From: Chitinophagales bacterium
Lineage (GTDB): Bacteria > Bacteroidota > Bacteroidia > Chitinophagales > UBA8649
Length of the DNA stretch: 64,000 nt
Assembly (NCBI GenBank): GCA_020635995.1
Contig: JACJYS010000006.1
Span: 1-64,000, forward strand
Reading direction: 5' to 3'
Under the pieces are notes generated by a model. That model saw only the letters and a program-made list of their open reading frames with translations, had not been told where the DNA came from and searched no databases. Positions 18,608 to 26,270 of the stretch are shown here, in pieces. The stretch's first letter is position 1; each line of letters opens with the position of its first letter. The position numbers and the translations under genes were made by a program.

Positions 18608-19667
18608 AATAGACAAAAATAGACCTAGTGGCACAAATATTAGACCTATAAAACTACTAAATGCTTTTAAGTCCTTAGGATATCAAGTAGATTTTGTAAA
18701 CGGTTATGCAAAAGAAAGAAAATCTCAAATTGAAAAAATAATAAGAAACATTAAATCAGGGATTACTTATGATTTTTTGTATTCTGAAAGTAGCACTCTA
18801 CCTACTTTGCTTACAGAAAGCCATCATCTTCCTACTTACCCATTCTTAGATTTTAATTTTTTATTTTTTTGTAAAAAAAACAAAATACCAATCGGATTAT
18901 TTTATAGAGATATACATTGGGAATTTGAACATTATAGTCTTAAAGGGGTCAAACAAATCTACTCAAGAATATTTTACAAATTTGACTTGCTAAAATATAA
19001 TCAACTTATTGATGTGCTCTTTTTGCCTTCTCTTAAAATGTTTAAACATATTCCCACAAATTTGACAATGCAAAAATTTGCGTTACCTTCTGGTATAGAT
19101 GCAGAAACAGATTATAAACCTTATATTTATAACAAAGTTTTTATCTATGTTGGTGGTATAGGTAAATTATATAAAATGCATGAGTTAATTAAGGCATTTC
19201 AACTCAACAAAGATTTAAAACTTATACTTAACACAAGAGAAGAAGAATGGAATCAGTATAAAAATGAATATCAAGACTATCTTTCCGACAATATAGAAAT
19301 TCATCATAAAAGTGGTAAAGATTTATTACCTCTTTATAAACGGTCATCAGTTGGATTATTAGTGTATGAACAATCTGATTATCGCAATTTTGCTATGCCA
19401 GTAAAATTGTTTGAATACCTCTCTCACAACTTACTTGTTCTATCCTCAATAAACACAGCCCCGTCTGAATATATTGAAAAACATAAAATTGGCTATAGCG
19501 TAAATTATCATAGCAATGATATAAGTAAACTATTATTAAAACTACCCAATTTGGTAGAACAAGATACTAAACTAAGTGAAAGATTATATAAAATAAAAAA
19601 AGACAATACTTGGGAAGCAAGAGCAAAAAAAGTTTTAGAAGTTTTAAAAAATAACAATAATGATTAG
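18576..19667 (+). CDS. Glycosyltransferase (GT-B type) of the polysaccharide cluster
   Basis: The 363-residue cytoplasmic protein starts KRIIFHLPYKIDKNRPSGT, followed by GYQVDFVNG, an N-terminal donor/acceptor Rossmann half. The C-terminal half has the UDP-sugar-binding style segments FIYVGGIGKLYKM, SSVGLLVYEQSD and MPVKLFEYLSHNLLVLSS. The P-K-x-F-E-Y-L element is typical of GT4-like enzymes. It probably adds one sugar to the lipid-linked unit. It overlaps the polymerase by 32 bases and the next glycosyltransferase by 8, so it is translationally coupled on both sides. The sugar and the linkage cannot be told. Confidence 0.85.
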   Translation: MKRIIFHLPYKIDKNRPSGTNIRPIKLLNAFKSLGYQVDFVNGYAKERKSQIEKIIRNIKSGITYDFLYSESSTLPTLLTESHHLPTYPFLDFNFLFFCKKNKIPIGLFYRDIHWEFEHYSLKGVKQIYSRIFYKFDLLKYNQLIDVLFLPSLKMFKHIPTNLTMQKFALPSGIDAETDYKPYIYNKVFIYVGGIGKLYKMHELIKAFQLNKDLKLILNTREEEWNQYKNEYQDYLSDNIEIHHKSGKDLLPLYKRSSVGLLVYEQSDYRNFAMPVKLFEYLSHNLLVLSSINTAPSEYIEKHKIGYSVNYHSNDISKLLLKLPNLVEQDTKLSERLYKIKKDNTWEARAKKVLEVLKNNNND

Positions 19668-20784
19668 GGTATTAATATTAGGAGACTTAAACTCTGTCCA
19701 CATTATTAGGTGGGTAAGCTCTTTGTGTGAAAAAGATTTACAAATTGGTTTATTTTCGTTTTCTAAAATTAACCACAATCATTATAATTCTTTCAATAAC
19801 TTAACCATTGAAAGTGTTGAGATAAATGAAGACTTTTTTAAAAGTGAAGAGGGTAGTTTGGCAAAATTAAAATATTTAACAGCACTACCCAAACTAAGAA
19901 AATTTATAAAAGAATTCCACCCTGATATTTTACATGCACATTATGCTAGTAGTTATGGCTTATTAGGTGCTCTTACTAACTTCTCTCCTTATATTATCTC
20001 CGTTTGGGGAAGTGATGTTTATGATTTCCCAAATAAAAACTTTGTTTTTAAAAATCTAATAAAGTTTAACTTAAAGCAAGCGGACTATATACTTTCTACT
20101 TCTCATGCAATGGCTAAAGAAACTAAAAAATATACAAACAAGCCAATAGAGATAACACCATTTGGAGTAAATTTATCTTTATTTAGACCCATAGATATCA
20201 AAAAAGATAATTCTAAAATTATTTTAGGTACAGTAAAATCATTGGAAAAAAAATATGGAATAGATATTCTTATTAAAGCATTTGCTATAGTTTATAAAAC
20301 TAATGAAAATAAAAATATTGAATTAAGAATTTTTGGCAAAGGAACACTAAGTGATGAACTTAAAAAATTAGCTAAGACCGAAAATGTAGAAAACCAAGTA
20401 AAATTTATGGGTTTTATAGATAATAATTTGATACCTCAAGAACTAAATAAATTTGATATCTATCTTGCACTATCAAGATTAGAGAGTTTCGGTGCGGCTA
20501 TTGTTGAAGCAGAAGCTTGTGGAGTACCTGTAATTGTAAGTAACATTGGAGGCTTGCCAGAAGTTATTGGGAATAATGAAACAGGTATTATAGTTGAAAG
20601 TGAAAATATTGAAGAAACCGCAAACGCTATTCTTAAACTAATTAGCAATGAAAAATTGAGATTTGAAATGGGTAATAACGGGAGAAAGAGAGCTAAAGAT
20701 CTATATGACTGGAATAAGAATGTAAATCAAATGTACTCTATTTATTATAGAATTATTTCCTTAAAACAAACAACTTCAGTATAA
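19660..20784 (+). CDS. Glycosyltransferase family 4 protein
   Basis: The 374-residue GT-B enzyme begins IRVLILGDLNSVHIIRWVSSL, has the acceptor-side segment HAHYASSYGLLGAL, and a classic GT4 C-terminal half: GTVKSLEKKYGIDILIKAF, FMGFIDNNLIPQEL, then the E-x7-E motif ESFGAAIVEAEACGVPVIVS. It is the last gene of the plus-strand run that begins at gatB. Its 3' end overlaps the 3' end of the minus-strand Wzz-like gene by 32 bases, an unusual convergent overlap. It should add a sugar in assembly of the surface polysaccharide. Confidence 0.92.
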   Translation: MIRVLILGDLNSVHIIRWVSSLCEKDLQIGLFSFSKINHNHYNSFNNLTIESVEINEDFFKSEEGSLAKLKYLTALPKLRKFIKEFHPDILHAHYASSYGLLGALTNFSPYIISVWGSDVYDFPNKNFVFKNLIKFNLKQADYILSTSHAMAKETKKYTNKPIEITPFGVNLSLFRPIDIKKDNSKIILGTVKSLEKKYGIDILIKAFAIVYKTNENKNIELRIFGKGTLSDELKKLAKTENVENQVKFMGFIDNNLIPQELNKFDIYLALSRLESFGAAIVEAEACGVPVIVSNIGGLPEVIGNNETGIIVESENIEETANAILKLISNEKLRFEMGNNGRKRAKDLYDWNKNVNQMYSIYYRIISLKQTTSV

Positions 20785-21541
20785 CTAAAAACATAGTTCC
20801 TACAAAAAAAACAAAAACAAGCCATTTGAATAGAAATGTAAATAATGAGTTTTTGATATCTATGTTAACTATATCAATAATCTCGTAGATATTATCTTTA
20901 TTCTTTAGCTTATTACTATCAGAAAGTATATCTTTTTTTATTTTTATTATTTGATTAGAAATAACACTAGGGTCAGAAATTAAAGCAAATTTTTTAGGAT
21001 TATTATTTGAATCAAAAATTTCTTCTTGTAACTTTTCAAGTTTTACTAGTTCAGACTTATTTACAGCTAAACTATTTGTTAAACTTTCTATCTCTTCTAA
21101 ATGCTTTTTATTTATAAAAGCATTTTCTTTTAGACTGTTGTTTATTGCTTCTACAAAAAAAGCATTAGAATTTTCTTTACCCTCAGTTTCTAATTGAATC
21201 AAGAATAAACCATTATTATCTTTTGAAATATTATTAAAAGATACTTTTTTTAACTGATAAACTTTAGAACTATCTATTCTAATCTTTTTAGACAATTTAT
21301 TGTAGTTTTTTTCTTCAACAAATTTTTTTATAGAATTTACTTCATTACTTATTAAATCCAAAGAAATATACTCACTTGAACCAGAAATTATTGTTACATA
21401 CTTATTATTAGCTGTATTAAACTTATATAAACCAAGTGAAATACCAATAATAAAAAAAACAACAAAATATATTATGTTTTTCTTAACAAATTTAGAAACC
21501 ATATCTATTAAATCTTCAATATTGAATTCCGTACCTTGCAT
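20753..21541 (-). CDS. Wzz-like polysaccharide chain-length/co-polymerase protein
   Basis: Starting from the ATG at 21541 (MQGTEFNIEDLIDMV) the protein has 262 residues. An upstream in-frame ATG at 21571 would add ten residues of no family character. The layout is typical of Wzz: a short cytoplasmic N-terminus, a membrane helix (IIYFVVFFIIGISLGLY), a ~190-residue periplasmic region rich in helices and coiled coil (EIESLTNSLAVNKSELVKLE), and a second membrane helix near the C-terminus (LVFVFFVGTMFLVILKLFV). It would set the chain length of the polymer. It lies against the direction of the cluster, overlaps the GT4 gene at its 3' end and diverges from the ligase-like gene. Confidence 0.78.
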   Translation of the reverse strand: MQGTEFNIEDLIDMVSKFVKKNIIYFVVFFIIGISLGLYKFNTANNKYVTIISGSSEYISLDLISNEVNSIKKFVEEKNYNKLSKKIRIDSSKVYQLKKVSFNNISKDNNGLFLIQLETEGKENSNAFFVEAINNSLKENAFINKKHLEEIESLTNSLAVNKSELVKLEKLQEEIFDSNNNPKKFALISDPSVISNQIIKIKKDILSDSNKLKNKDNIYEIIDIVNIDIKNSLFTFLFKWLVFVFFVGTMFLVILKLFVLRK

Positions 21542-21581
21542 ATATTGTTTACTTTTACACGAAGATAACAAAACTTTAAAT

Positions 21582-22787
21582 TTGAATTACTTAAAGAATA
21601 TTGATAATAAATTATTAACAGCAGGATTATTACTTTTCGCTTTTGTTTTGCCTATACATAAAATGGCAACTACAATTCCTTTCATTATTATTATTATAGG
21701 GTTAATCCCATCATACAAACAATACAGCATAAAAGAGTTAAGCAAATATAGTATTGTACTAGTTTCATTGCTAATCATTTATTTTATTCTTGCCTTTAAT
21801 AGTTATTTTCATGCTATTTACAAATTACATGCAAAAAATGAATTAATTGGTAAAATACCATTCTTTTTACTTCCTTTACTTTTAACATTATATCAAAAAA
21901 TAGAGACAACTACTATAAAAAAGATAGTGACTACTTTTTTTATCAGTAGCTATATAATGTCTATAATAATAATGTTCATTTATTTATTTAATCTAATATA
22001 CTATAATAAAATTACTTCGTATACTGATTTAATTAGTTTTACAATTATTCACCCTAGCTATCTTTCTTTATACTTACTTTTTGGATTGATATTGTTTATA
22101 GACAATAAATATTTAACAGATTCTATCAAATCAAATATACTGTATAAAACTTATCCATTTGTTGTTTCTGTAACAATAATAATATTAGCTTCTAGGATTT
22201 CAATTATTGCTTTAGTTATTCTTTTTATTATCTATATTTTCTTTATTTTGAAATTAAAACAAGCACTTTTTGCTACATTACTTATTTGTTTACTGTCTAT
22301 ATTCTTATTTTGGAAAGTAGATTTTTTAAATGCTAGATTTACTAAAGCCATAAACATGCTAAAGCAAGATAAAAATGCTGTCAATAACTATACTGTAGAT
22401 GATAGAATAATGATATGGAGCAATGCTATAGAATTAATTAAAGAGGAACCAATAAAAGGTTATAATATTGGAGATGCACGAAACCATTTTTTAAGAGAAA
22501 AACATAACACTAGCGGTTTTGGTAAAGGTTATAGAGAACATTACAACTGCCATAATCAATTTTTAGAATCTTGGCTTTCTTTAGGTATTTTAGGGGTTAT
22601 AACTATGATTTTAATTTTTGCCACCTTACTTTATATAGGTATAATAGAAAAAAATAAGGTTATTATTGGGTTTACATTGCTACTTTTTATCTTTTCATTA
22701 GTAGAATCAATTTTAGAATCCCAAGGTGGAATTATGTTTTTTGCTTTTTTTGTAGGTTTATTCCTCAATAAACTCAAGCATGTCTAA
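21582..22787 (+). CDS. O-antigen ligase/polymerase-like membrane protein (Wzy_C type)
   Basis: The protein has about 401 residues if it starts at the TTG at 21582. The frame is open further upstream to 21474, but that would run through the Wzz-like gene start, and the added residues are not hydrophobic or family-like. About 11 membrane helices are seen. Near the C-terminus is the Wzy_C/WaaL signature: a periplasmic loop with DDRIMIWSNAIELIKEEPIKG and later HNQFLESWLSLGILG. Such proteins join finished polysaccharide to lipid A core or to a carrier, or polymerise it. The cluster already has another polymerase-like protein, so ligase is the better guess. Its last 30 bases overlap the end of the convergent glycosyltransferase. 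Confidence 0.8.
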   Translation: MNYLKNIDNKLLTAGLLLFAFVLPIHKMATTIPFIIIIIGLIPSYKQYSIKELSKYSIVLVSLLIIYFILAFNSYFHAIYKLHAKNELIGKIPFFLLPLLLTLYQKIETTTIKKIVTTFFISSYIMSIIIMFIYLFNLIYYNKITSYTDLISFTIIHPSYLSLYLLFGLILFIDNKYLTDSIKSNILYKTYPFVVSVTIIILASRISIIALVILFIIYIFFILKLKQALFATLLICLLSIFLFWKVDFLNARFTKAINMLKQDKNAVNNYTVDDRIMIWSNAIELIKEEPIKGYNIGDARNHFLREKHNTSGFGKGYREHYNCHNQFLESWLSLGILGVITMILIFATLLYIGIIEKNKVIIGFTLLLFIFSLVESILESQGGIMFFAFFVGLFLNKLKHV

Positions 22788-23951
22788 AGCTAGTTTTTTT
22801 CTATCATAAGTTTTTGCTAGTTCATTAGCCCCTTGTTTATAGTTTTGATAATCTGTTTTTATTTGTGCTAATTTTTCTAAAAAATCTCCTTCGTTTTCTG
22901 GTTCAAAGGCTACTCCAGCATTATACTTTTCTATTATTTTTTGTACCTCTCCTTCTACCCCAAGCAGTATTGGTTTTTGCATAGCTGCAATCTCAAATAT
23001 TTTAGAAGGAATGGCTGCTTTAAACAAATCAGACTTTACTAAATTTACTAAACCAACATCACTTACTGAAATGTAATTTATCACTTCATTTTTCAGTACA
23101 GAAGGCAACATTGTTACATTGCCTAAATTCAATTTTTTATTTAACTCTAATAATTCTTGCTTTTTTGCTCCATCTCCAACAAATAAAAAATGAATTTCTT
23201 TATCTTTTACTTTTTGAACTGCTTTTAATATAAAATCAAGTCCATGTGCCATGCCATGTGTCCCAATATATAAAATCACAAACTTTTGTTCTAAACCTAA
23301 ATTTTTCTTTAATTCACTATCTACATAATTAGGATTGAATTTAGAAATTTCAACACCATTTGTAATTACCTTAATTTTACCTACTGTATAAGGATGTTTT
23401 TTAATTAAGTTATTTTTAAGTTCTGGTGTTACAATTACTATTTTATCTGCAGTTTTATACATTCTTTTTTCTAAAAACTCAAAAAAGCGAATTATAAAAC
23501 CATCCATTCCTGTTACTACTTTTATACTTTCTGGCCAAATATCTCTAATTTCTAATAACCATTCCTTTTTTTTAACAAGGCTTAATAAACGTCCAGCTAT
23601 AGCAGTAAAAAACTGTGGAGATGTAGCTACTATAAAATCTGTTTTCACAAACAGCCCGGCTATTAATGCAGCAAGCATAAAACTTATATAATCTAATGTT
23701 CTTTTAATAGTTCCTTTGTTTGCGGTAATATAGGTAAAAACTCTTATGATTTTTATTCCATCAATTTCTTCTTTCAGATAGAGTTTATTTTTGTATCCAT
23801 TATAAACTTTCCCTGTAGGAAAATTAGGGAAACAAGTAATAACTGTAACTTCTGCTCCTTTTTTAACCCACTCTTTACAATGCTCATAAGTGCGAGAAGC
23901 AGGTGCATTTACCTCAGGAGGAAAATTATCTGTTAGAAACAATATTCTCAT
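22758..23951 (-). CDS. Glycosyltransferase family 4, WbuB-like
   Basis: The 397-residue GT-B enzyme begins MRILFLTDNFPPEVNAPASR with YEHCKEWVKKGAEVTVIT, as in WbuB-type enzymes that add L-FucNAc or related amino sugars. The C-terminal half has LYIGTHGMAHGLDF, FLFVGDGAKKQEL, and PSKIFEIAAMQKPILLGVEGE. It is the last gene of the minus-strand operon with the J-domain gene and two pseudouridine synthases; its ATG overlaps the preceding TGA (ATGA). Its end overlaps the ligase-like gene by 30 bases on the other strand. The sugar specificity is not known. Confidence 0.9.
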   Translation of the reverse strand: MRILFLTDNFPPEVNAPASRTYEHCKEWVKKGAEVTVITCFPNFPTGKVYNGYKNKLYLKEEIDGIKIIRVFTYITANKGTIKRTLDYISFMLAALIAGLFVKTDFIVATSPQFFTAIAGRLLSLVKKKEWLLEIRDIWPESIKVVTGMDGFIIRFFEFLEKRMYKTADKIVIVTPELKNNLIKKHPYTVGKIKVITNGVEISKFNPNYVDSELKKNLGLEQKFVILYIGTHGMAHGLDFILKAVQKVKDKEIHFLFVGDGAKKQELLELNKKLNLGNVTMLPSVLKNEVINYISVSDVGLVNLVKSDLFKAAIPSKIFEIAAMQKPILLGVEGEVQKIIEKYNAGVAFEPENEGDFLEKLAQIKTDYQNYKQGANELAKTYDRKKLALDMLEFIEE

Positions 23952-24676
23952 AACTTACTTAACTGCTTCCTCAAAGCTCCTAAATCTTTAGGAAGCTCGC
24001 TTTCTACAAAAATTTCTTTGCCTTTCATATCTTCAAATTGTATTGACACAGCGTGCAAGGTTAATCTACTTACCAAAGGTCTTTCTTCTTCAAATTTACG
24101 ATTATTATATCTTCTTTTTATTTCGCTTAAATAAAAGGCTGTTTTACCATTATATAACTCATCTACTAATAGTGGGCAACCCAAATATTTGCTATGCACC
24201 CTTATTTGGTGCGTTCTGCCCGTTAGCGGATAATACTCCATTAAACTTATACTGCCATAATTTTCTACTAATCTAAAAAAGGTTGTGGCTTCTTTTCCTG
24301 CATTATTTACCAACATTCTCCCACTATTTTTCATATCATTTAGTATGGGTACGTCTATCCTACCCTCTTCTATTTCCGGCTTGCCTTCCGTAAATGCCCA
24401 ATATATTTTTTTCACCTCTCCTTCAGCAAATTTATCATTCAAATATTTATGAGCCTCCGCATTTTTAGCAAAACATATTACTCCACTTGTATCTTTATCT
24501 AACCTGTGTACGGTGTATATTTCTCCATATATTTCTTTTAATATTTCACGCAAATTGGGCAATGTTTCATCGTACCTATCCGGAATACTCAATAATCCAC
24601 TTGGTTTACTGACTACTACGTAGTTTTCATCTTCAAACAAAAGCTGTATTTGATATTTTTTAAACAGATAACTCAC
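23948..24676 (-). CDS. RluA-family pseudouridine synthase
   Basis: The 242-residue enzyme turns uridine into pseudouridine in rRNA or tRNA. The RluA motif HRLDKDTSGVICFAK carries the catalytic Asp. Other family segments are VVSKPSGLLSIPDR at the start, TGRTHQIRVHSKYLGCPLLVD, and LTLHAVSIQF near the end. No S4 RNA-binding domain precedes it. The start is GTG, which overlaps the TGA of the upstream pseudouridine synthase (GTGA). The exact target base is not readable from the sequence. Two pseudouridine synthases of different subfamilies adjacent in one operon suggest joint ribosome/tRNA modification. Confidence 0.93.
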   Translation of the reverse strand: MSYLFKKYQIQLLFEDENYVVVSKPSGLLSIPDRYDETLPNLREILKEIYGEIYTVHRLDKDTSGVICFAKNAEAHKYLNDKFAEGEVKKIYWAFTEGKPEIEEGRIDVPILNDMKNSGRMLVNNAGKEATTFFRLVENYGSISLMEYYPLTGRTHQIRVHSKYLGCPLLVDELYNGKTAFYLSEIKRRYNNRKFEEERPLVSRLTLHAVSIQFEDMKGKEIFVESELPKDLGALRKQLSKL

Positions 24677-25272
24677 TTTAAATTCAACTTTTTATACAAA
24701 ACATCTCTACTTAATTCTAAAATATCTCCCGGCTGAATATTATCCATTTTTAGGTCTTCAATCTGCGTTCTAATTAACCTTAAAACGGGAAAACCCACTT
24801 TTGCCAGCATTTTTCTTACTTGCCTATTTTTGCCTTCCATTATTTCAATTTCTACCCAAGATGTAGGTATATCTTTTCTGTACCTAACCGGTGGAAATCT
24901 TTCGGGCAGATTTAAAGGTTCATTTATTTTTTCAGCATAAGCAGGAAGCGTTTTATAATTAACTTTATCTACAGTTATTTCCACTCCTTTTCCTAACTTT
25001 TTTATAGCCTCTTTAGTAAAAATTCCTTCTACTTGTGCTATATAGGTTTTTGTTTTTTCCGATTTTGGATTAAGCAAAATTTTATTTAGTGATTTGTCGT
25101 TCGTTAACAACAACATTCCTTCGCTGTCTTTGTCTAATCTTCCCACAGGATAAACGTCTTTTTCGTCTAAAAAGAAATAATCTGCTATGGACTCGCTACC
25201 ATCTTCTTTGGTAAATTGACTCAATACATTATATGGTTTATAAAAAATATAGTATTTAAAATTTGCTTTCAT
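24673..25272 (-). CDS. RsuA/RluE-type pseudouridine synthase
   Basis: The 199-residue protein lacks an S4 domain and is of RluE length. It starts with FYKPYNVLSQFTKEDG and has the catalytic motif GRLDKDSEGMLLLTND and the later segment EGKNRQVRKMLAKVGFPVLRL, both standard for the RsuA/RluB/E/F family. RluE modifies U2457 of 23S rRNA in E. coli; the close N-terminal similarity makes this a fair guess, not a proof. It is second in the operon, 15 bases after the J-domain gene. Confidence 0.92.
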   Translation of the reverse strand: MKANFKYYIFYKPYNVLSQFTKEDGSESIADYFFLDEKDVYPVGRLDKDSEGMLLLTNDKSLNKILLNPKSEKTKTYIAQVEGIFTKEAIKKLGKGVEITVDKVNYKTLPAYAEKINEPLNLPERFPPVRYRKDIPTSWVEIEIMEGKNRQVRKMLAKVGFPVLRLIRTQIEDLKMDNIQPGDILELSRDVLYKKLNLK

Positions 25273-25287
25273 TTTTGTTTATAATCT

Positions 25288-26052
25288 TTATTTTATGCCT
25301 CTTTGTTCTCTAATTTTATCGTAAGCATCTTGTATTTTTTGAAATTTATCAGCCGCTTCTTTAGTATTAATTTTAGTTCTATCCGGATGATATTTTAAAA
25401 CCAATTTTCTATATGCTTTTTTCAAGTCCGTATCGCTTACTGTTTTTGTTACACCCAAAACCTCATAATATCTATAAGTGTATCCACTTGGCTGACTGAC
25501 ATATACTTTCTGTTTTCTTTTTGTAAATAAATTATCAAAATCAGATTTTAAAACACCTATAGCTTTAGCTATGTTTTCCAATACATTTCTTTCTCCTACA
25601 GATATGCTTCCATCTACCAACAATAAATCGTACAAAAACTGCAAAATATCTATTTTTTGATTTCTATCTATTTTTTCGTTTAAAAATGCTGCTGCTTCAT
25701 ATCCATTTACAGGCATTTTAATATCGTATTTTAATCTATCATACAATGCTTTGCCTCTTTCTACTCCAAATCTTTTATAATAATATTTTAAAATAAAAAT
25801 ACTTTGTGCCCGAGAAATTAAACTACTAAGTCGTAGCACTTCTACTATCATTTCATTTAATTTGAGTTGATAAGTTGTAAAATAAATTTCTTTTTTCTGA
25901 AATCTATATTTTTTGTTTAACTCAAAATTTCCATTAAGCCACTCTTCTATAAACAAGCCTATAAAAAAACCTAAAAAAGCTCCATATATTCTAAATCTCA
26001 TTGCTCCTAAAAGCATTAAAACCCATTTAATGTATTTTTTATATTCTGCCAT
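25288..26052 (-). CDS. Membrane-anchored TerB-like/DnaJ (DjlA-like) co-chaperone
   Basis: Read from the ATG at 26052 the protein has 254 residues. The first ~35 residues hold a hydrophobic segment rich in glycine (GAFLGFFIGLFIEEW), as in DjlA. The middle (~50-180) is helical and resembles the TerB-like domain (SIFILKYYYKRFG, DGSISVGERNVLENIAKAIG). The last ~65 residues are a J-domain, YYEVLGV...AYRKLVLKYHPDR, with an intact HPD for stimulating DnaK. An in-frame ATG at 26079 is rejected because it lies inside the promoter-proximal hairpin, about five bases from the expected transcript start. It is the first gene of a four-gene operon. Confidence 0.87.
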   Translation of the reverse strand: MAEYKKYIKWVLMLLGAMRFRIYGAFLGFFIGLFIEEWLNGNFELNKKYRFQKKEIYFTTYQLKLNEMIVEVLRLSSLISRAQSIFILKYYYKRFGVERGKALYDRLKYDIKMPVNGYEAAAFLNEKIDRNQKIDILQFLYDLLLVDGSISVGERNVLENIAKAIGVLKSDFDNLFTKRKQKVYVSQPSGYTYRYYEVLGVTKTVSDTDLKKAYRKLVLKYHPDRTKINTKEAADKFQKIQDAYDKIREQRGIK

Positions 26053-26090
26053 AAAAAAATGTCCCAATAGATTTTTCATCTATCGGGACA
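26053..26090 (-). terminator. Strong hairpin plus T7 ending at the J-domain gene start codon
   Basis: On the minus strand, a 13-bp stem TGTCCCGATAGAT with ATCTATTGGGACA (one G-T pair) and a five-base loop is followed by seven Ts, then directly by the ATG at 26052. It looks like an intrinsic terminator for the gene ending at 26271. The promoter of the J-domain gene lies at its outer edge, so transcripts from that promoter would contain only part of the left arm and escape termination. Confidence 0.65.
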
Positions 26091-26098
26091 CAAAGTTA
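26091..26098 (-). promoter_or_regulatory. -7 box TAACTTTG of the J-domain/pseudouridine synthase operon
   Basis: This exact TANNTTTG match on the minus strand abuts the terminator-like hairpin. The transcript would start near 26085, about 30 bases before the chosen ATG at 26052. Confidence 0.55.
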
Positions 26099-26270
26099 AT
26101 TAAGTTGTACTATTTATTTAACGTGAGTTTGAGTATAGAAGTCTTAATTCTGTATTTAAAGATGAGATTCCTGATAAATTTTTCCATTTCATTCCAAAAT
26201 TTTCAGGAATGGCATCTATTTTGTTAATTATCTATCACTAAAAAACATCTTTGAAGTACTAAAAATCACG

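Noticed and set aside
21474..21581. Longer N-terminus for the ligase-like protein
   Set aside because: It would overlap the start of the divergent Wzz-like gene and adds residues without membrane or family character.
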